The notes under the pieces are model-generated. The model did no database searches, was not told where the DNA came from, and saw only the letters and a list, made by a program, of their open reading frames with translations. A program made the position numbers and the translations under genes. A DNA stretch of 64,000 nucleotides from Multivorans sp965232105 (GTDB lineage: Bacteria > Acidobacteriota > Thermoanaerobaculia > Multivoradales > Multivoraceae). The stretch is from positions 1,116,001 to 1,180,000 of the forward strand of contig OZ246956.1 of NCBI GenBank assembly GCA_965232105.1, given 5' to 3'. Of the stretch, positions 26,133 to 34,195 are shown piece by piece (position 1 is the first letter of the stretch; each line of letters begins with the position of its first letter).

Positions 26133-27052
26133 CACACGACAATCATCCTCGACTCGGCGAGCTCGGTCAAATACGCCTCCAACTGCTCCCACGCGTGGTT
26201 GTAGTGAACCGTCTTCGCAGTCCCGTCGACTTTGACGTACTTCTTGAGCAGCAGTTCTCCGCGCCGGATGCGGTTCCCCTTGGAGGTCACAAGTTCCACG
26301 TCGTCCTCGGGATAGTCCCCGGTAATCTCCTGAGCCAGAGGGCTGAACTCTTCGGGGGTCATACCCTTGATCCCACCGTGCAAGGTGACGTAGAGCATGG
26401 CTTTGACATTGTGGGCTTCATCGAGCCGGCGCAGATCCTCCGGGCGCTTGAGTAGGGCCCGCAAGACGCTCCTTCCAAGGCTGGTCGAGATCCTCGTCTC
26501 CTCGGAGATGTCCGACGCCCGGTAGCTCGTGAGCTCGAGGCCGATGCTCTTCACGCCTTCCTGGGAAACCCTCTTCACGACATCTTGGTCCGCAACGGCG
26601 ACAAGGCGGAACAAGCGTGCTTTCGAGAACGGCTCTCCTCCCTCAGCGAGGAGGTTCTTGAGGTACTGCTCCATCGTTCTCGGCTGAAGGCCGCTCGGCA
26701 TGAGCAGGCAGTGATCGCCGCAAACTAGGAACATGCCGTCGCCATCTAGGTAGTCATAGTCTCGCCCCGGAGCCTGTTCGCCAAGATCGCCTGAATCGAG
26801 AGCGTGTGGGACGGTCGATACAGGTTCTCGATCCGTCCACGAGGCCATGTGGAGCAACAGCCGAGACGGGCCCTCACGTGTGACGCTGTGGCGCAGTTGC
26901 GCTTGCCCTGCACGAAGCGGAACGATTGAATTCGGACCGACTACTTCGAGACAGGATTGAACCGCATCCTGCAGAGAGCCTGCGTAGTCGGATTCCTCAT
27001 GCCAAACAGCCCTGAGATAGGTGATTGTGCGATTCTTTTGGCCTTGGGGCAA
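26132..27052 (-). CDS. soluble protein of unknown function, partner of the membrane protein
   Basis: The 306-residue product starts with TTG, supported by AGGAGG 9 bases upstream. The middle DGDGMFLVCGDHCLLMPSGL and the C-terminal half (KAMLYVTLHGGIKGM, EDDVELVTSKGNRIRRGELL) look like a folded cytoplasmic protein; no catalytic motif or signal peptide is evident. Its layout recalls the soluble member of two-gene phage-defence modules such as Kiwa, but I cannot match it to KwaB sequence. It is 212 bases downstream of the helicase-methylase on the same strand and coupled to a membrane protein gene. Confidence 0.55.
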   Translation of the reverse strand: MPQGQKNRTITYLRAVWHEESDYAGSLQDAVQSCLEVVGPNSIVPLRAGQAQLRHSVTREGPSRLLLHMASWTDREPVSTVPHALDSGDLGEQAPGRDYDYLDGDGMFLVCGDHCLLMPSGLQPRTMEQYLKNLLAEGGEPFSKARLFRLVAVADQDVVKRVSQEGVKSIGLELTSYRASDISEETRISTSLGRSVLRALLKRPEDLRRLDEAHNVKAMLYVTLHGGIKGMTPEEFSPLAQEITGDYPEDDVELVTSKGNRIRRGELLLKKYVKVDGTAKTVHYNHAWEQLEAYLTELAESRMIVV

Positions 27053-27264
27053 GTCTTCGGTCCTCCTTCTAGGAACTGGTAAAGGGAACTTGACAAACGG
27101 CCGAGAGTGTACGTCGCTTCGGTGCGGACGAGCAAACCACTGTTGGGGCGTCCCCAGAGACCGGCGGACGTCGACTACCGCCTCCTCAACAGGGTCCTGC
27201 CCCGCGTCGCGGCGGCGAGCCAGACCTGAAGCTAAAGTGAAGGCTGGTCGATCCCTCGTGAGCC

Positions 27265-30200
27265 TCAGCCTGGCGCCGGCTCATTGCTCACGGTTGGCTC
27301 TCTGGCGAGCCTCCGTCGCCACTCGCCGATCTGAACCTCATCTACGTTTAGCGCGAGGCCTGCGGCGCGGTCGATGATTGACCGTGCCGGACACTCGTCG
27401 GCTTGGCGCATAGGAAGCAGTTCTAGGCTGCAGGCCTTGGCGTAGGAAGCAGCGAGCGAGTTCCAGGCGAAGCTGTCGGGCTTGGGGATACGGACCTCGC
27501 GCAGATGTGTGAGCTGCCATGTTGGATACGTGAGCTTCATAGCGCGACGATTCAGCAACATGAGCCGTACCGGCGTGCTGTTGAACCAGGCGGCGAGGGC
27601 TTGGCCCGCCGTTCGAGACGCCGTGGTCACCGGTACCCACCACCCGAACGATGGCGCTTCCGACCAGATTCCGCTTAGGCGTGAGCTGTGGGTGTCGAAC
27701 CGCATCGGAAGGAGCAAGCAACTTCGCTGCGCCAAGTACTTCTCGGCCAGACGACGTTTGTCGGGCTTCGGCTCGTACCAGACGTCATTCTGGCCCTTGA
27801 TCGTCCGTCGAAGTCGACTACTCACTGAGTGGAAGCCTGGGACCGCATGCGGTGCGTCCGGGTTGCACCGGCGGAAGGCATCCTGGATTCTTCGGCCGGC
27901 CGGTCCGACCGCGTGGCGCGTGGACAACTGTTCGAGCCAAGGCGAGTCCTCGATCTGCCTGACCGCTGCCGCCAACAAACCGTCGTACCACTGCACGGGC
28001 GTCCAGTCGCCGGCTTGAACCCGCTCTGCCGGCCAGAAGATGCGGCTTCCCCACGCCTCGTTTCCCGCGGCGATGGCGTCCGCGGCATCGAGAGCTTCTT
28101 TCGCCGTCGCCGGCATGCGCCGGAGCGATACGAACTCGGTCGGCGCCGTGTGCACTTTGCCGTTCCGCCGCCGGCAGATGAGCAGGCTCTCATGGATACC
28201 GGTGTTCTCGGAGAAGTTGATCCGCTTCGGGTCATGCGACGTGACGATGCGCTCGATCTGCAAGCGCTCAGCCAGAAACCGCCGCTCACGTTCGCCGGAG
28301 GCACCGATGCAAGCGGTCGCCGGGAGCACCTTTGCAATGGTGCCGCGACTGCTCCGCAGCAGCTGGTCTGCGAGCGGTGTGAAGAAAGTCCGGATGCTGT
28401 TCGTGTTGATGACGGCACCGGCTCCGTCGTTCCGCTTCAGCAAGCCATCGCGGATCTGCAGTTCGTGCTTCTGCATCCGTTTCTTGGCGTCGCCCGTGAA
28501 CTTCTGGCCGCGCTTGTCGTTCGCGGTGAACGGCGGGTTCATGATCACCAGGTCGACATCCCTGAGCGGGAAGTCCGTGGCGGCCTCGTCTGCTTCCCAG
28601 CGAGCGCCGAGGGTGTCCGTTCCCTGGAGTTTCGAAGCCATGGAGAAGAGGGTCCGGGAAGAGCCCTTGTCGCGTGACCGCAGAATCTCGAGTGACCCGG
28701 CGCGCACGGAGCCGTCGTCCTGAGGACCGTGCTGCATCGTGTGCAGGTTCATCTTCGAGTAGTTCACCGACGGAGCGCCCAGAGTCAGGTTGCAGGCGGC
28801 GAGCTGGACGCCGTGGCGGTTGATGTCGAGCCCGCACAGGACGTCCTGGACGAGGATCCGGTGCAGACGCTCGTCGTTTCCTTTGCCGAGCGAGCCTCTC
28901 TCGCGCATCCGTGTCTTGATCGTCCGCAACGCGGCCATGAGGAGGGTGCCGGTACCGCAAGCCGGGTCGATGATTCGAATCCGCTTCACGGCTTCTGGGT
29001 CCGTCCAGTCGACGAACGCATCGTCGAGTGCCAGGCGTGCCAGCAGCAGGGCCGAGATGTTGTTCGTGTAGAACGCGCCGTCGCTCTTGGCCGAGCCGAG
29101 GATCCGGTGGTAGAGCGGTCCGGCGTGGTCGTAGCCGAGGTCGTTCAGGCTGTCCGCCAGGTTGTCCGCGCACTCCGACAGGCCGCGCAGCGCGGTTCGG
29201 ATTCCCTTGGTCGCGGGAAGAGCGTTGAGCGCCGCGAGCGCCGGCTCGAAGACCGGCTTGTAGTCCAGATCGAGGATCGTGCTCCAGGACGCCAGCAGCA
29301 CGCTAGACGGGTCGTCCGTGGCGCCGACCCGGCCGAGGCCGGGCAGCATCCTCATCTCGGGTATGTCGCGCAGGCGGCGGTGCATCAAGCAGGCGTTGCA
29401 CAAGAGCAACGCCGCGATCGTACGAGCTGCCTTCCGGGCCTGGTCGTTGTCCGCCGGTAGGTCCAGGGCTTCGGCCAGCGGCTCTTCCACTTCCTCGTTC
29501 TGGAAGATCTCCGCGGCCCGCTGCACGGCCCATTCGATCTCGTCGGCAACCAACTTGCCCGGTTGGCCCAAGCCAGACGCCGCGGCGACATGGGCGAAGA
29601 TGCCCTCGTCGGCGGGTCTAAGCTCAAGGCCATCGAAGATGTCGGGTTGGTCGCCCCTCGGGTCGCCCGGCGCGTCTGGACTGGGCGGCTTCGGTTCGTG
29701 GACTTGTACAAAGCGCGCGATGTCCTCGTGAAGCCGCTCGTCGTGCGCTTGCAGAGCCCGAAGCACCTTGCCTAGGGTGTGGTAGCCCTCGGGGCTATTC
29801 CGAAGGGCATCCGCGACGTCCATGCCAGGCGGGACGACGACCGGCACGACGATGTAGCCGAACTTCTTATCGTCGGCTCTCCGCATCACGCGGCCTACCG
29901 CCTGCACGACGTCCACCTGGCTGTCGCGCGGATCGAGGAAAGCCACGGCGTTGAGGCTCGGCACGTCCACGCCTTCGGTGAAGAGCTTCACGTTGCAGAC
30001 GACGCGGAGCGTGCCGTCCTTGCCGGCTTGACTGAGATCCCGGAGCGCCAAGTTGCGCTGCAGCGCGCTCGCGGAGGCGTCGAGATGCTGCGCCTCGACG
30101 GACCAGGCTCGCTCTTCACCGTGAAGCCGACTGGTTGTCGCCCGCTTGACCTGGGAGTCCATCAACGCCGCGGTAAACCACTTGGAGCGCTTGATGCTGT

Positions 30201-31644
30201 TCGCGTAGGCAATCGTGCGAGCGAGCCGATCCGGACGCTCGATCTCCTTGCCTTCGCTCAACCCGTTGATCGCTAGAGAGACGCCGAGCACACGGGTGAT
30301 GTCGGTCAGTGTCGGTTGGCTCCTCTTGTCACCCTCGGCAAGGCCTTCCAGCCGAGCGCGAAGCCCAGGCGTGACGCGGGATTGGTCCACGCCGAGCACG
30401 ATGACCCGGTAGTCCGAGAGCTTGCCGTCGTCCACGGCGGTCTTGAAACGCAGGCGGTGAAACTGGGGCCCGTAGGTCCCCTCCTCGCTCATGTCGACGA
30501 CCTCGATCTCTCGCTTCGCCAGCCGGCTCTTCGACTTCCGGGTGTAGATGCGCGGCGTGGCTGTCATGTACAGGCGCTTGCTAGAGAGCAGCCGTTCCGC
30601 ATCGTGGACGAGTTGGAAGTCCACCTTCTCGCGCTTGCGATTCAGAACGCCGGTGGTGCGGTGCGCTTCGTCGGCAATCGTCAGGGCGAAAGGCGGCAAC
30701 GCGTGTTCCTTCTGTGCCTCAACGACCCTCATGAGCGACTGGTAGGTACAGAAGACGACCTGCGTGTACCGCGCGGCTTGGAGCTTGGCCGCGATCTCGC
30801 CCGGCTTCGACACGACCGGGCACTCGAGTTCCGAGATCCGGATGTCCTCCTGCTCGTTCCTGCCGCCGGCGTAGGGATCGGAGCAGACGACCAGAGAGCT
30901 CAGCTTCCTCGTGGTGTGTGTCAGCCACTCGCGGCGCGCCTGGGAGACCAGGGCGATCGTCGGGGCGAGAAACAGGATCGCTTCGCCGTCCGGCACGAAG
31001 CTCTCTGCGATGCGCAGCGCCGTGAACGTCTTGCCGGTGCCGCAGGCCATGATGAGTCGACCGCGGTCGTGATGATCGAGCCCAGCCAAGACGTTCTCGA
31101 TCGCCTCACGTTGTAACGCCCAGGGCTCGCGGACCGGGCGTTCGAGCTTGTCGTTTATCAACCTGTCGTGGTAGTTGCGGAAGTCGATCCGGCGGATGTT
31201 CGTCCGCTGGATGATGCGCTCCGCGACCCCACCCCACCGGGACGTGGCGACGATCCAGCGCAGGGCGAAAACCTCGTGCTGCGAGCCCGCCAGGAAGCTC
31301 TGGACATCTGCCTTCGTCACGCGATAGCTCGGTTCGTAGCACTTGCACTGGACAGCGATCCAGCTGCCGTCCTGGTGCTTGGCCACGAGGTCAACACCGA
31401 CATCCTGGCCGCTCAAGCCCGTCAAACGCTCGCGCTCAGGCCACTCTGCCCATCGCCAGATTCCCTCAAGCTCGAACTCCGGCTCGTTCCGGGCGAGGCG
31501 GGCGAAGAGGTTCTCGAACCACTGGCCCTTCTCGACCTCTGTGCGGCTGTTTTGGCGAATGCGCCGCAGCCACTCGCCGGCGGGGAGTTGGAGGTTTAGG
31601 TCGAGGCTGGCCTGCGTCGGGAGATCGCCGAATCGTTCATCCAT
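27265..31644 (-). CDS. Type ISP-like restriction-modification enzyme: nuclease-helicase-methylase
   Basis: A single chain of about 1,459 residues from ATG 31644 (a TTG at 31713 is possible but lacks homology). Domains in order: an Mrr-like PD-(D/E)xK nuclease (GVDLVAK Asp about 83, QCK about 98); an SF2 helicase with Walker A MACGTGKT (about 201) and DEAH (about 324); a helical coupler; a gamma-type N6-adenine methylase with DPACGTG (about 892) and NPPF (about 1033); and a C-terminal target-recognition region. This is the architecture of LlaGI/LlaBIII-type ISP enzymes, which cut DNA after translocation when two enzymes collide. It is the last gene of the herA-nurA-methyltransferase run. A second methylase just upstream is unusual for ISP systems. 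Confidence 0.88.
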   Translation of the reverse strand: MDERFGDLPTQASLDLNLQLPAGEWLRRIRQNSRTEVEKGQWFENLFARLARNEPEFELEGIWRWAEWPERERLTGLSGQDVGVDLVAKHQDGSWIAVQCKCYEPSYRVTKADVQSFLAGSQHEVFALRWIVATSRWGGVAERIIQRTNIRRIDFRNYHDRLINDKLERPVREPWALQREAIENVLAGLDHHDRGRLIMACGTGKTFTALRIAESFVPDGEAILFLAPTIALVSQARREWLTHTTRKLSSLVVCSDPYAGGRNEQEDIRISELECPVVSKPGEIAAKLQAARYTQVVFCTYQSLMRVVEAQKEHALPPFALTIADEAHRTTGVLNRKREKVDFQLVHDAERLLSSKRLYMTATPRIYTRKSKSRLAKREIEVVDMSEEGTYGPQFHRLRFKTAVDDGKLSDYRVIVLGVDQSRVTPGLRARLEGLAEGDKRSQPTLTDITRVLGVSLAINGLSEGKEIERPDRLARTIAYANSIKRSKWFTAALMDSQVKRATTSRLHGEERAWSVEAQHLDASASALQRNLALRDLSQAGKDGTLRVVCNVKLFTEGVDVPSLNAVAFLDPRDSQVDVVQAVGRVMRRADDKKFGYIVVPVVVPPGMDVADALRNSPEGYHTLGKVLRALQAHDERLHEDIARFVQVHEPKPPSPDAPGDPRGDQPDIFDGLELRPADEGIFAHVAAASGLGQPGKLVADEIEWAVQRAAEIFQNEEVEEPLAEALDLPADNDQARKAARTIAALLLCNACLMHRRLRDIPEMRMLPGLGRVGATDDPSSVLLASWSTILDLDYKPVFEPALAALNALPATKGIRTALRGLSECADNLADSLNDLGYDHAGPLYHRILGSAKSDGAFYTNNISALLLARLALDDAFVDWTDPEAVKRIRIIDPACGTGTLLMAALRTIKTRMRERGSLGKGNDERLHRILVQDVLCGLDINRHGVQLAACNLTLGAPSVNYSKMNLHTMQHGPQDDGSVRAGSLEILRSRDKGSSRTLFSMASKLQGTDTLGARWEADEAATDFPLRDVDLVIMNPPFTANDKRGQKFTGDAKKRMQKHELQIRDGLLKRNDGAGAVINTNSIRTFFTPLADQLLRSSRGTIAKVLPATACIGASGERERRFLAERLQIERIVTSHDPKRINFSENTGIHESLLICRRRNGKVHTAPTEFVSLRRMPATAKEALDAADAIAAGNEAWGSRIFWPAERVQAGDWTPVQWYDGLLAAAVRQIEDSPWLEQLSTRHAVGPAGRRIQDAFRRCNPDAPHAVPGFHSVSSRLRRTIKGQNDVWYEPKPDKRRLAEKYLAQRSCLLLPMRFDTHSSRLSGIWSEAPSFGWWVPVTTASRTAGQALAAWFNSTPVRLMLLNRRAMKLTYPTWQLTHLREVRIPKPDSFAWNSLAASYAKACSLELLPMRQADECPARSIIDRAAGLALNVDEVQIGEWRRRLAREPTVSNEPAPG

Positions 31645-31679
31645 GCGGCGTAGGATACGGCCCGCTGCCAGATTCGCAA

Positions 31680-32870
31680 CTAGGGGCTCTTCTTCGCGCG
31701 CTGCCCGCGCCAAGCAACCGACCGCACAAACTTGAAGCTCCTCAAGAACGCCGGTCTACGCTTGGAGCGGGGCAGATAGACGAGGTCGACATCCCCGGGC
31801 TTCCTGCGGTCGTCGCCGTACAATCTGGTTTGGGTGTGCCGAGGCGAGGGCGATGGCCGCTCATAGGTCCGGTAGTCGGGTAGCAGGCCGGCCATGACCC
31901 GGCGAACGATGTCTAGGGTTCGTTCTCTAGCATCGACGCGAAGGCACCAGACAGCGTCTTGGCGGGATCGACAGTATGCCGCGCGTAGCACGGCGTCCAA
32001 CATCGACTCGTACTTTCGGGCGCTACAGAACTTCTGGTCGATCGACCAGTTGGGGCGTGGCGGCCCAACTCCGAGTGCCCAAAGTCGCAGCCAGTTGTCG
32101 GCTCGATAGTTGGTGACGCCTATGTATGGCGGAGACGTGAGAACCAAGCTAGCTGCAGCCGGCATGTCGGGCAGCACATCGGTGGCATCGCCGAGTTCTA
32201 CACAGGCGCTGCCTGCATTTCTCGGTACTCCCTTCGCGTAGCGCCAAGCTGCGCGATCACGAAGGAAGGCGGCTGGATCAATGTCCGGCGGCGTAGTGAG
32301 ACCGCGTTCACGCCACCAGCGCACGGAGTAGTCGGGGCACATTGCCTTCGTCGGGCGCAACTGGTTGGAGAGGCCCTGTCCCAGTTTGGCGTGCAGGTAG
32401 TGGGCGAGCAACGCCGAGACGGTGCGATCAAGGACGTTGGCGCGCCACTGGAGTTCGCGACGCGCGGCGTTGATGAAGCCCAACGCTCGCCGTCCGAACG
32501 CGAGCGTCTGAAACTCATCTGTCGGCCGACGGTCCTTCTCTCGAACAGTTGTGGCGACCTCGTCGATGCGGTTCTGTACGTCGGCGAGGGAGGGATGGGG
32601 GTCTGTCTTCACGGCCGCGTACAGCCACGCCACGGGGTTGATGTCGCAGCCCGCGGCGCCTCGGCCTGACACCATGGCCACGTAGGGAGCTGTGCCGCGC
32701 CCACAAAACGGGTCAAGAACCGTGTCGCTTTGCCTGCTTAACGCCTCAACTACCTGCCGCGCGAACTCAATGGGGAACATGGCGTAGTAGGGACCGAGCC
32801 GCGCCCAGCGGCTTTCCGCTGTGCGGAAGCCAGTCAGGGGCGGAACCTCGCTTGGGGCGTTCGTGCTCAC
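31680..32870 (-). CDS. DNA methyltransferase (SPPY type)
   Basis: The 396-residue protein starts with GTG in a GTGA overlap with nurA. Motif I is VLDPFCGRGTAP (about residue 52) and motif IV is LTSPPYIG (about 250); SPPY is most common in N4-cytosine methylases but also occurs in N6-adenine enzymes. The 200 residues between the two motifs are long enough to hold a target-recognition domain, giving an alpha-like motif order. It ends 35 bases before the ISP enzyme. It could protect host DNA from the HerA-NurA nuclease or from the ISP enzyme. Confidence 0.85.
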   Translation of the reverse strand: MSTNAPSEVPPLTGFRTAESRWARLGPYYAMFPIEFARQVVEALSRQSDTVLDPFCGRGTAPYVAMVSGRGAAGCDINPVAWLYAAVKTDPHPSLADVQNRIDEVATTVREKDRRPTDEFQTLAFGRRALGFINAARRELQWRANVLDRTVSALLAHYLHAKLGQGLSNQLRPTKAMCPDYSVRWWRERGLTTPPDIDPAAFLRDRAAWRYAKGVPRNAGSACVELGDATDVLPDMPAAASLVLTSPPYIGVTNYRADNWLRLWALGVGPPRPNWSIDQKFCSARKYESMLDAVLRAAYCRSRQDAVWCLRVDARERTLDIVRRVMAGLLPDYRTYERPSPSPRHTQTRLYGDDRRKPGDVDLVYLPRSKRRPAFLRSFKFVRSVAWRGQRAKKSP

Positions 32871-34195
32871 TCGTCCTCGAAGATCTGGGCTAGGAGACCG
32901 ATGCCCGTCTTTAGCGGTATGGCCGCATGAGCGTGAGCGCGAACCAGCGGAGCGAAGCCATCCTCATAGAGATACGTGGAGAACTCGTCCATGATGTCGA
33001 GGGCTTCCCCGAGCCGCGGATATGCGGCTTCGTCCACGCAGTCTCGATTGTCTCCGTGTGCGTTCACGATGGGCGTCATCACGACCGAGTGCTGACCCAA
33101 CTTGTTCTTGTACAGGACGCGCCGGCCGTAGTCCGTCACGTCACCGTGTGGCTTGGCGTCCGGAGGGCGCAGAACGATATGGCGGTGTATGTACTCCCGA
33201 TCTGGAGCTAGCGCAGATCCGTCCACAATTTGGCCTCGCGGACCCTCGCGATCGCTGTGGTCTAGTGCCTTCAGGTGATCCAGGAACATGCCGCTCTTCT
33301 CCACGCCGAAGAGCAAGACGCCGGGTCCGCCGCGGTCAATCGCGCGGTTGTGAAGGCGCGTGACTTCAGTCTGCAGATGGCTCTTCAGCCACGCGGGCAT
33401 ACCGTAGATCACCAGTGGGCCGTCCATCACGAATGCCGTTGTGCGAAACGCGCTCCACCAACCGCGGCGTTCGAAGATGCGCATGATATTGATCATGGCA
33501 AGGTGTTCCACGACCTGTTGTGCGGCGGTGTAGGCCTGGGCTGAGGAGCCGTGATCCTCGAACCGTTCGTGCAAACGGAGACTGTCGGTCTCGAAGAGCA
33601 GCTCTCGCTTCAAGCATGGGCATTCAGTCGAGCCCTCAATGGCGGGAACGGTCTCGTCGCAATTCTCGACGGGGCACTTGAAGCGCCTACCGGAGGGCGT
33701 GATCGCGCGCATCGTCTCGATCAGTGTTTCTTGCTCGCTGTCCACTCTCCTTCCAGACAACAGGTCGTGGATCGTAAATCGGAAGAAGCGGCGGGGCGTA
33801 TCGTCGACGACATCGCGCCGGACCACGTTCCTGCCGGGAAGTACGGCATCGAAGGTTCTGGGATCTTCCATCTCCCGCATTTCACTAGGACGCGGGATAG
33901 AACCTGGCGGGATACTCCTCAGCGCCGAGAGATCGAGCACGACGGCGGCAAGCTGTAGCAGGGCCGCTTCGGCGCCTGGATATCCAGATCGCACGGCGCT
34001 GCTGACGGTCGAGCCGTCGATGACGATGATGCGGGTGATCCTGTTGGGCGGGCGCGAAGGTGCTAGCGCTCGCGGCGGGTTTGCTGCTTCCTCTGGGCCG
34101 CCGCGTCGGATGATGCCCTCAAAGTGTCTGACGCTCTCACTCTTGACCAGTCGCCAAAGCGAGTCGCCACTGGCGTACTCGTTTGAGTACGGCAT
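32867..34195 (-). CDS. nurA: NurA-domain nuclease
   Basis: The 442-residue protein starts at ATG 34195, which shares a base with the herA stop (TGATG). NurA-type catalytic segments are IIVIDGSTVSS (Asp about 59), FVMDGPLVIYG (about 257) and LFGVEKSGMFLDH (about 299). In the family these bind two Mn ions for 5'-3' exonuclease and endonuclease activity. An insert near 173-196 carries four cysteines (KCPVENC ... ECPC) that could form a zinc ribbon not found in the archaeal NurA proteins I know. HerA ATPases stimulate NurA in archaea and in phage-defence modules; the neighbour gene encodes HerA. Confidence 0.82.
   Translation of the reverse strand: MPYSNEYASGDSLWRLVKSESVRHFEGIIRRGGPEEAANPPRALAPSRPPNRITRIIVIDGSTVSSAVRSGYPGAEAALLQLAAVVLDLSALRSIPPGSIPRPSEMREMEDPRTFDAVLPGRNVVRRDVVDDTPRRFFRFTIHDLLSGRRVDSEQETLIETMRAITPSGRRFKCPVENCDETVPAIEGSTECPCLKRELLFETDSLRLHERFEDHGSSAQAYTAAQQVVEHLAMINIMRIFERRGWWSAFRTTAFVMDGPLVIYGMPAWLKSHLQTEVTRLHNRAIDRGGPGVLLFGVEKSGMFLDHLKALDHSDREGPRGQIVDGSALAPDREYIHRHIVLRPPDAKPHGDVTDYGRRVLYKNKLGQHSVVMTPIVNAHGDNRDCVDEAAYPRLGEALDIMDEFSTYLYEDGFAPLVRAHAHAAIPLKTGIGLLAQIFEDE

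Noticed and set aside
26132..27052. Assignment as KwaB and the membrane partner as KwaA (Kiwa system)
   Set aside because: The layout is similar but no sequence segment I recognise as DUF4868/KwaB is present; kept as unknown.
27053..27264. Short plus-strand frame with an ending like RVAAASQT between the two minus-strand defence genes
   Set aside because: No start with a ribosome-binding site, no homology and opposite orientation; treated as intergenic.
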